This document shows positions 42,201 to 49,700 of a stretch of 64,000 nt of DNA, piece after piece. Source of the stretch: an uncultured Oscillibacter sp. (GTDB taxonomy: Bacteria; Bacillota; Clostridia; Oscillospirales; Oscillospiraceae); contig CAJTMG010000010.1 of NCBI GenBank assembly GCA_910577405.1, positions 1-64,000 on the forward strand, written 5' to 3'. Within the stretch, counting starts at the first letter, position 1, and every line of letters begins with the position of its first letter. Under the pieces are notes generated by a model that worked only from the letters and a program-made list of their open reading frames with translations, searched no databases and was not told the origin of the DNA. The translations under genes and the position numbers were made by a program.

Positions 42201-43279
42201 CAACGCACCTCCCCTTCCAGCAGAACATCCTCCCCGAGCCGGGTCAGCATATAGTCTTTCAGCCGGACCGCCGCGTCAGGCAACGGCACCCCCTGGCCTT
42301 CTACCGGCGTCCGGGCGTCCTTTCCGCCAAAGAGCTTCGGGGCTATATACGCCTGCACTCTGTTCACCAGCCCGCTTTCCAAGGCCGTCCAGTTCAGCGT
42401 CCCGCCGCCCTCCAGAAGCACGCTGTCTATCTCTTCCAGGCCCAATTTTTCCATCAGCGCCGTCAGATCCAAGTGCCCGCCGCGCTCCGGAAGCTCCCAG
42501 ACACGACACCCTGCCGCTTTGTATGCCTCCTGTCCCGGCGTTCCCTCGCAGACCGCAAAAATCGTCGGGTACTCCTTCGCCGTGGCTACTATCTTCGCCG
42601 TCAGAGGGGTCCGCAGGCGGCTGTCGCAGATGACCCGGACGGGCTGTCTTCCTCCCGGTATCCGGCACGTCAGAAGAGGATCGTCCGCCAGAACCGTCCC
42701 GACGCCGGCCATAATCGCACGATACCGGCTTCTCTGTTTCTGCACGTGGGCGCGGGCTTCCTCTCCCGTTATCCATTGGGACGCTCCTGTATACGCCGCA
42801 ATTTTCCCGTCCAGCGTCATGGCGTACTTCATCACCACATAGGGCCGCTTCGTCCGGATGTAGTGGAAAAAAACCGCGTTCAGCCTTGTGCATTCCCGCT
42901 CCAGCACGCCCTCCGTCACCTCTGCCCCGGCGGCCCGCAGGATCTCAAGACCCTTCCCGGCTACCAGAGGATTCGGGTCCCCGGAACCTACGATGACACG
43001 GCGAATTCCCGCTTTCAGAATCGCGTCTGTGCAAGGCGGCTGGCGTCCCTGGTGACAGCACGGCTCCAAGGTCACATACAGGTCCGCGCCTGCTGGGGAT
43101 TCCGTGCAGGACAGAAGCGCGTTCCGTTCCGCGTGGGCCTCCCCGCAGCGCTGATGCCAGCCTTCGCCGATGATGCGCCCGTCCTTCACCACCACCGCGC
43201 CTACCATCGGATTCGGCGAGGTCCAGCCCGCGCCCCGCTCCGCAAGCTCCAACGCCCGCGCCATATACCCTGCATCCAT
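42200..43279 (-). CDS. ribD: Bifunctional riboflavin deaminase/reductase RibD
   Basis: 359 residues. The N-terminal deaminase has the zinc site HAERNALLSC and TLEPCCHQGRQPPCTDAIL; the C-terminal reductase shows VVMKYAMTLDGKIAAYTG, ITGEEARAHVQKQRSRYRAI and VLLEGGGTLNWTAL. The start at 43279 (MDAGYMARALEL) follows GGGAGGCGG. The frame is open to 43528 but that stretch is the FMN riboswitch. First gene of ribD-ribE-ribBA-ribH. Confidence 0.97.
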   Translation of the reverse strand: MDAGYMARALELAERGAGWTSPNPMVGAVVVKDGRIIGEGWHQRCGEAHAERNALLSCTESPAGADLYVTLEPCCHQGRQPPCTDAILKAGIRRVIVGSGDPNPLVAGKGLEILRAAGAEVTEGVLERECTRLNAVFFHYIRTKRPYVVMKYAMTLDGKIAAYTGASQWITGEEARAHVQKQRSRYRAIMAGVGTVLADDPLLTCRIPGGRQPVRVICDSRLRTPLTAKIVATAKEYPTIFAVCEGTPGQEAYKAAGCRVWELPERGGHLDLTALMEKLGLEEIDSVLLEGGGTLNWTALESGLVNRVQAYIAPKLFGGKDARTPVEGQGVPLPDAAVRLKDYMLTRLGEDVLLEGEVR

Positions 43280-43297
43280 CTGACCGCCTCCCAAAAC

Positions 43298-43326
43298 AAA
43301 AAACGCCCCGAACGTATGTTCAGAGC
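43298..43326 (-). terminator. Terminator arm of the FMN riboswitch
   Basis: GCTCTGAAC and GTTCGGGGC form nine pairs around ATAC, then GTTTTTTG, ending about 20 bases before the ribD start. With FMN bound, transcription should stop here. Confidence 0.85.
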
Positions 43327-43433
43327 ACAGGAAACAAAACGCACTTCTCCCCGCGCCAAAAACAAAACTCCGGAATGCACAAAAACATCCCAGAGCAGTC
43401 TCACAGCGCACGGAAGACCTTCCGCGCATTTCA

Positions 43434-43544
43434 AATCTTCTTCCATCCAGACTATAACTGTCGGCTTCGGAATCACACCGAATCATGCCTTGCGGCTCGT
43501 GGGCTTTACCACCGGTAGGGATTTGCACCCTGCCCTGAAGATTT
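43434..43544 (-). promoter_or_regulatory. FMN riboswitch (RFN element)
   Basis: The minus strand has ATCTTCAGGGCAGGGTG, AATCCCTACCGGTGGTAAAG, CCACGAGCC, GATTCGGTGTGATTCCGAAG, CCGACAGTTATAGTCTGGAT and GGAAGAAGAT in that order, the full RFN core. It controls the rib operon through the terminator at 43298-43326. Confidence 0.97.
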
Positions 43545-43563
43545 TATTTACTTGACAGAACGA

Positions 43564-43592
43564 AGTATACTCTTCCCGCAAGCGTTTGTCAA
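43564..43592 (-). promoter_or_regulatory. Promoter of the rib operon
   Basis: TTGACA at 43592-43587, a 17-bp spacer, and TATACT at 43569-43564 on the minus strand, about 15-20 bases ahead of the riboswitch. Confidence 0.85.
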
Positions 43593-43611
43593 GCATTTTT
43601 TCAAAGCGGGG

Positions 43612-43647
43612 AAAAAAGAGTCCCGGGACCGCAAGAATCCCAGGCTC
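43612..43647 (-). terminator. Terminator of mgtE
   Basis: GAGCCTGGGA pairs with TCCCGGGACTC on the minus strand, followed by six T. It lies 31 bases after the mgtE stop. Confidence 0.85.
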
Positions 43648-43677
43648 TCTGTTTTCCATTCCCGTTTTCTCCCGCCG

Positions 43678-45060
43678 TCAGATTCCCAGAAGGGCCGACG
43701 CGAAACGGAAGTAGATCAAAAGTGAAATCGCGTCTACAATCGTGGTAATAAACGGCGAGGCCATCACCGCGGGGTCAAAGCCCACCCGTTTTGCCAGCAG
43801 AGGCAGGGAACAGCCTACCAGTTTAGCACAGAAAACCGTTCCCATCAGCGTTGCGCAGACCACCAAGGCCACCTGAGGCGTGACGGCAGGATTCCGCAGA
43901 AGCCAACGGTCCACCAGCATCATTTTCAGGAAATTCGCTCCCGCAAGACACAGCCCGCAGCAGACAGATACACAGAATTCCTTCCAAAGCACCTGAAACA
44001 GGTCGGAAAAATGGACCTCCCCCAGCGAAAGCGCCCGTATTACCGCCGTGGACGCCTGGGTTCCGCTGTTGCCCCCGGTTCCGGAGAGCATGGGAATGAA
44101 AGACGTCAGAATCGCGCAGGCCATCAGGGATTTCTCAAAATGTGTTAAAATAATGCCCGTAAACGTGGCCGAGAGCATCAGCAGCATCAGCCAAGGCGTG
44201 CGGGCCTTCCAGGTCTCAAAAACGCTGGTCTTCAGATAGGGTTTGTCGCCGGGCAGCATGGCCGCCATTTTCTCGATGTCCTCCGTGACCTCTTCCTGCA
44301 AAACGTCAATAGCGTCGTCCACCGTGACGATACCTACCAGACGGTTCTCCTTGTCCACCACCGGCAGCGCAAGAAAGTCATACTTGCTCAAAGCCCGGGC
44401 CACCGCCTCCTGATCGTCCAGCGTCTGCACCGCGATCAAATGCCGCTCCATGATGTCCCCGATCACGTCGTCTTCCTCCGCAAGAAGGATTGTCCGGATG
44501 GTCAGCAGACCGATCAGATGCCGTCCTTCGTCCACCACGTAGCAGACGTTGATTGTCTCCTTATCCGGTCCCGTGCGGCGTATCCGTTTCAGCGCGTCCT
44601 CCACCGTCATATGGGCTTTCAGGTCCACATATTCCGTCGTCATAATGCTCCCGGCGGAATCCTCCGGATATTTCAGGATCTCGTTGATACTCTTCCGCAT
44701 CTCCGGGTCCGAATGCCGCAGTATCCGCTTGACCACGTTGGCGGGCATTTCCTCCACAATATCCACCGTGTCGTCCAGATACAGCTCGTCCAGAACCTCT
44801 TTCAGCTCCGTGTTGGAAAAGCTGGAAATCAAAAGCTCCTGTTCGTCACTGTCCAGCTCTACAAAGACCTCCGCCGCCAGCTCTTTTGGCAGCAAGCGGA
44901 AGACCAGCGGCACCTTCTCCCCAAGCTCCGTACACACTCCCGCGATATCCGCCGCCTCCATCGGCAGCAGCAGGTCCCGCAGAGCGGCGTAACATTTTCG
45001 GTTCAGACCGTCCTCTATCTTCTCCAGCAGTTCCGCCCGATTTCCTTGCAGTTCAAACAT
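43678..45060 (-). CDS. mgtE: Magnesium transporter MgtE
   Basis: A Mg2+-gated Mg2+ channel in the cell membrane, 460 residues. N-terminal superhelical domain (residues about 1-130), two CBS domains (EYVDLKAHMTVEDALKRIRR; IAVQTLDDQEAVARALSKYD with VGIVTVDDAIDVL), then five membrane helices with SGTGGNSGTQAST lining the pore and the pore-end Asp in PAVMASPFITTIVDAISLLI. No Mg2+ riboswitch is evident in the 33-base leader. It follows the PARG gene. Confidence 0.97.
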   Translation of the reverse strand: MFELQGNRAELLEKIEDGLNRKCYAALRDLLLPMEAADIAGVCTELGEKVPLVFRLLPKELAAEVFVELDSDEQELLISSFSNTELKEVLDELYLDDTVDIVEEMPANVVKRILRHSDPEMRKSINEILKYPEDSAGSIMTTEYVDLKAHMTVEDALKRIRRTGPDKETINVCYVVDEGRHLIGLLTIRTILLAEEDDVIGDIMERHLIAVQTLDDQEAVARALSKYDFLALPVVDKENRLVGIVTVDDAIDVLQEEVTEDIEKMAAMLPGDKPYLKTSVFETWKARTPWLMLLMLSATFTGIILTHFEKSLMACAILTSFIPMLSGTGGNSGTQASTAVIRALSLGEVHFSDLFQVLWKEFCVSVCCGLCLAGANFLKMMLVDRWLLRNPAVTPQVALVVCATLMGTVFCAKLVGCSLPLLAKRVGFDPAVMASPFITTIVDAISLLIYFRFASALLGI

Positions 45061-45093
45061 CTACGGGTCCTCCTTTCTTCTTTCAGCCTGCCC

Positions 45094-45906
45094 TTATTCG
45101 TTCAGGAAGGCTTTGATGCACCGGCCGTCCCTGGAGCTGTCCAGAACCGCCTGATAGATTGTCTCAAAATACGCGCCCATTCCTTCCGCAAGCAGCTCAC
45201 GCCACCATGCCGCGATGTCCCTCGGGTCGTTCCGGAATACCCCGCAGCCGTACGCACCCAGTACCAGATGCTTTGCTCCCCGTTCCGCAAAAATCCCAAG
45301 GGCCAGCTTCATCCGGCGGCGCATAACCCGTCGTGCCTCCGTTTCATTCTCGCCCTTCAGCCGCACCTGTCCCATGTTCACCGCGGGCAGGGTCAGCACT
45401 GACGCTTTCACCGGCGTGCCCGTCAAACACAGCCCGCTGTCCCGGACGAACAGAACCTCCGGAGAGTATATGCTGTAGTCCAGATACATCATGGAACGAT
45501 GCGCGCGGTTTTTCTGGTAGTATTCCTCGTGGGCGGTCAGGGTCGGGTACAGCGTGCTGGAGACCGTCAGTGTTTCCTCCTGAGCCTTGGCGCCGTTCAG
45601 GAAACCGCCTCCCGGATTCTTCGCGCTGGCAAAGTTCAGAAGGCCGATTGCTGTTTTCCCTTCCTCCCATAGACGCCGGACCGCCTCCACCGCAGACAGG
45701 TTTCCGACCCGCGTCTCCGGCTGGGGACAGGCTTTCTTTTCTTTGTATTTCTCCAGGATCGCCGCGCCTTCCTCCGGGGTAATCAGCACGCTCTCTGTCA
45801 CCGACCGCTCCAACGATTCCCGTATATCTATCTGCCTGCCCTCCGCTTCGTAACAGCCCCGCTCCAGGATCGCCAGTGTTTCTTTCGCCATCGCTTTTCT
45901 GTCCAT
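45094..45906 (-). CDS. TIGR02452 family microbial poly(ADP-ribose) glycohydrolase-like protein
   Basis: 270 residues. A PARG-like macrodomain: the loop LLNFASAKNPGGGFLNGAKA, then QEETLTVSSTLYPTL with the catalytic Glu-Glu pair, and HLVLGAYGCGVFRNDPRDIA at the C-terminal part, all as in the bacterial-type PARG family that removes ADP-ribose. The start at 45906 follows GGAAGGGAGCGG. Several longer readings to 46014 lack a ribosome site. In bacteria it may reverse self-made or toxin-made ADP-ribosylation. Co-directional with mgtE, 33 bases apart. Confidence 0.9.
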   Translation of the reverse strand: MDRKAMAKETLAILERGCYEAEGRQIDIRESLERSVTESVLITPEEGAAILEKYKEKKACPQPETRVGNLSAVEAVRRLWEEGKTAIGLLNFASAKNPGGGFLNGAKAQEETLTVSSTLYPTLTAHEEYYQKNRAHRSMMYLDYSIYSPEVLFVRDSGLCLTGTPVKASVLTLPAVNMGQVRLKGENETEARRVMRRRMKLALGIFAERGAKHLVLGAYGCGVFRNDPRDIAAWWRELLAEGMGAYFETIYQAVLDSSRDGRCIKAFLNE

Positions 45907-46009
45907 TTTCCGCTCCCTTCCCCGCCCGAAAACGCCAAAAATCTCCATTCGTCCTTTGCCGGTACGACTGGAGAATCCCCTCGTTTCCTGACGGATATGC
46001 CAATCCCGC

Positions 46010-46053
46010 TTCACCGCCTTACCGTTCGAGCTTTAGCCTCACAAGGCGGTGAA
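46010..46053. repeat. Inverted repeat upstream of the PARG gene
   Basis: TTCACCGCCTT (46010-46020) and AAGGCGGTGAA (46043-46053) are perfect 11-bp inverted repeats 22 bp apart. It could be a leader hairpin or an operator of the PARG gene. Confidence 0.5.
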
Positions 46054-46680
46054 ATCGCGTTAGATGATACCTTCGTTTCGATATCGCCTGTTCATACCCT
46101 CTTATGATGTCTCCATCACTTCGCGGCAGCGACCCATATCCTTATGGCAGCCTTACCTACCGGACCTGATTCAGTTTTCCGTCTTTTTTGTATTCTATGC
46201 CAATTCCTCCCCTATGTCAACCCTTTTGCCTGTCCTCCGCCTGCGGGCAAATACAGTTCTCCACTTTCCACACCGTTTATGCCCAGAGTTTCCACAGGCC
46301 ATGCCCCTTTTCCTATGTCACCGCAGGGAACGTCCGCTGCAAATTCTTCTGGGAAATTGCTGGTTTGTCGTGTTTTGTCGGATTTTCAGGTTTTTACGTC
46401 TTTTCCGCTTATCCCGCTTGTCTGACCTGTTTTCTTTGAAAGGCTTTGTTTTATGTGGATAATCCGATTACCGATAAATGATTTATCAACAGAATTCAGT
46501 AAAAATCTGTTTCTATAACGGCATTTTGCCCGAAATATGGATTTTATTCCATCTTTTTATTGTGCATATTAACCCTTGTTTCTGCTCTTTTCTCTGGTTT
46601 TCCCTTCCTCCTATGCCTCCTTTTTCCTTGCCCCCTGACGGCATTTTCTCAGACGGACTGCCGGAAATTTACAACAGCCC
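46054..46680. other. Long AT-richer spacer with DnaA-box-like pair
   Basis: About 630 bases without a credible gene, richer in pyrimidines on the plus strand. TGTGGATAA at 46454-46462 is a perfect inverted DnaA box (TTATCCACA) and TTATCAACA at 46483-46491 is an 8/9 match facing it. Two weaker TTTCCACA-type words lie near 46265 and 46289. This could be a DnaA-responsive region; dnaA/dnaN are not in view, so I do not call it an origin. Confidence 0.4.
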
Positions 46681-46710
46681 TTGTCAATCTGCACAAATTT
46701 ATGTTATACT
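46681..46710 (+). promoter_or_regulatory. Promoter of the STAND-HEPN gene pair
   Basis: TTGTCA at 46681-46686, an 18-bp spacer, and TATACT at 46705-46710. The start site would be near 46717, about 65 bases before the chosen start codon. Confidence 0.65.
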
Positions 46711-46780
46711 GTTTCTTGTCGATTCTTCGGAGGCCATGCTTCCGAAAATACCTGGTCGACAGAAAGGATTGGTTTCTTTA

Positions 46781-49700
46781 ATGACTGACGTGAAAGAACA
46801 TCTGGAATCCTATGAATACGCCGTGCAGACTCTGAAACGCCGGTGGCAGGATATCCGTGCGATTGTTGAGGGGGGCTACGCGCCGTCAAGAGAGTGCGCC
46901 GAGGGCTTTCAGAAGGCTTTGGGCGCGCTGGACAACGCATATTCCTCTATACGCTCCCTGGCTGAAAAGGCCGCTCCCGAACAATCCGGAGAGGCTCTTT
47001 CTGTCACGGAATACGCGGATCTGATTGAACAGCGCCGCCAGGAATTGCAGCGCCGGGAAGAGGATCGGAAATTACTGACCGCGTTTGTTGGCGTCAGAGC
47101 GAAATCTGCAAATTACGACCATGCCCTTGAACCTTATCGCAGGGAAGCCGAAAAATTGCTTGCGCAGCCCGGAGACCTGCCCGAAAACGCCCTCGACGGC
47201 CCCAGACGCTTCCTTGCCTGCCTTTCCCTTGACGACCCGAATTCCCCTGAGGCCGAGGCGCTGATGGAAGCTCTGGACGAATTCTATCCCTCCAGCGCCA
47301 TCTCCCGTGGTCTGGTTCTCAAAAAGTATATTCTGCCGGAGAACGCGCCCATCATTCCCGCTGCTGTCCCCGACAAAAGCAGCGCCTCCTCCGCGCCTGT
47401 TCATACGGAGACGGGTTCTGCTGATTCGGCCGCCGATTCCACATCTGACAGCACAGAGACGAGTCCTTCCGCCGAACCTGACGGAATTGCCGATGCTCCC
47501 GCGCCCGACAGCACGAAGACGGGTCCTTCCGCCGAACCTGACGGAATTGCCGATGCTCCCGCGCCCGACAGCACGGAGACGGGTCCTTCCGCCGAACATG
47601 ACGAAATTGCCGATGCTCCCGCGTCCGACAGCACAGAAACGGGTCCTTCCGCCGAACCTGACGAAATTGCTGATGCTTCCGCGTCTGACAGCACGGAGTC
47701 CGCTTCTGTAACTCATGAAAAAACGGTGGATTCTGCGGTTCCTGCTCCTGTACGGGATAAAACAAAGAATATTTCCGAAAATAATACACCCATTCCCGCC
47801 AAAAAGGGTAAGAAAGCCAAAAAAGAAAAAATTGCCCGCGCCGCTGTTGTGGATGAGCCTCCGGTGAAAAGCAGCCATTCTTCTCTTATGGTGCCCGCTA
47901 CCAAGGAAATCAAATACATGATTCCCAACGCATCCGCCTTCAAAAGCGATGTCCAGAGCGTTCAGGGGGCCGACGTGCTTCTGCCGCTGTTTACCAATCT
48001 GGGCGCGCTGTTGGCAGAGCAGGCGGTAAATTTCGGCGTGCTTATGGATCATTTCGACTCCGGAGAAAAATACCTGCACGCGTCCGTACGGGGTTCTTTG
48101 GACAAGCTGGTGAATAAAAACCTTCTGGCCGCTTACGATCTGGACGGCGACGGGCTTCTTGTCTACTGCCTTACCCCTTACTGCTATAACTGTATGCAGA
48201 AAAACAAAATCCGCAACGACCGCAGGCTCTGGGCCATCAATCTTGGAAAGGTCCATCTCTGCGGTACCCAGCAGATGGAGGCCGCCACGCTCAAGCTCTT
48301 TACCGCTTACAATGCCGCCCTGCAGCTTTATCTCCTTTGGGCAAAAAATACATTCTCCCCCAGACTCTTCACCAGACTCCGCTCCGCTATCGCCTGGAAG
48401 GGTTCTTACTATCAGCTCGCAGTCCGCTGGAAGGAAGAGATCCTCCCCTGTTCCCTGCTGCTCTCCCTTACCGAACAGCCCCTCCCGGACGGCAATATCC
48501 TGTTGGCCTGGGAAATGGCCCATGGTGCCAGCGCCTTTACGGATGTGCCTCTGGATATCTCTGACAAACCGCCGGAAGTGCCTCCCGAGGTCACGCCTGA
48601 AAACGGTTCCGTCTTCTGTATCCGTATTACCGAACTCTATCGCTGGAACGGCGTGCGCTGGGTTTCGGAATCCGATACGGAGCCGGACCCCCCTGCCCCG
48701 GAAAAGCCCAACGACGATGGACCGCCTGACAGTCCCGACAGCACAGAGGACAGCTTCGTGAACGGGGATACGCCCTCTGATTCCGTGGATGCTTCCGAAA
48801 ACCGCAGCACCTCTGATGATGCGATTCCCGCGGACGCTTCCGTGAACCATGGCGGCCCTGACCCCGTTGCCGCAATGCCGGATAACAGCGGGGATGATTC
48901 TGTCAGCCTGCCGCTCCATTCCTCCCTTTCCGAGGACGCCGGGCCGCTGATTTCTGATTGGGAAGACCTTAGCGAATATGGCGTGCAGGACGATATGAAC
49001 GCCCGTGAACTGGCCCGCGCACTCCTGAACACCGGTCTCAGCCCCAATCACGCCCAGATCTACCGTTCCCTTGTCCGGCGGCTGATCTCCGAGAACCGTG
49101 TCACTGCCGACGGCGGAATGGTGGAAAATTCCATTGCCCAGGCCATTGTGCTCTCCAAGGCTATGGCAATCCATCACCCCGACTATCAGAACGATTTCAT
49201 GCGGCTCGTGCTGGCTCTGGACTCCCGTCTGGAACCTCATCGTTATATCGGCGAGCAAATCCTGACCCTTTTTGAAGACGACGACGCGGGCCCGCCCTCC
49301 CTCAAGCTCATGACCATCCTGCGGGCTATCTTTGCGCCGGATATCCCTTACGACCATACCCTCCGGGGCTACGCAAGGTCCGAGTACAACAATTATGAGA
49401 AGAGATTTCCCGGGCTTTCCTTCCTCAAGCCCCTTTATGGCCTCCTTCTGGAACTGGAAAACCATTCCCCCGACGGCTTCTCTACCCAGGTTCTCCGGAC
49501 GTTCAGTGACAAGGCCATGGAGCAGAGTCTCCTCCAGCAGATGCAGGCCGACGCGGAAGGCTATATCCAGAAGTATCAGGTCTACTCCGGACTGAAAGCC
49601 ATGACCCCTATGGTCCTCCAGTGCTTCGGGCCGGGCAGCGATTTCCGTGGCTGCATGGAAATCATCGCCGGGAACCGCAAAAATGACCGGGATCTGGTCC

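Noticed and set aside
43280..43528. N-terminal extension of ribD
   Set aside because: The stretch is the FMN riboswitch and its terminator; ATG 43279 has a clear ribosome site.
46054..46680. Chromosome origin
   Set aside because: Only two good DnaA boxes and no dnaA, dnaN or rpmH nearby.
47461..47700. CRISPR-like array
   Set aside because: The repeats are head-to-tail without spacers, of 60 bp, and encode protein repeats in frame.
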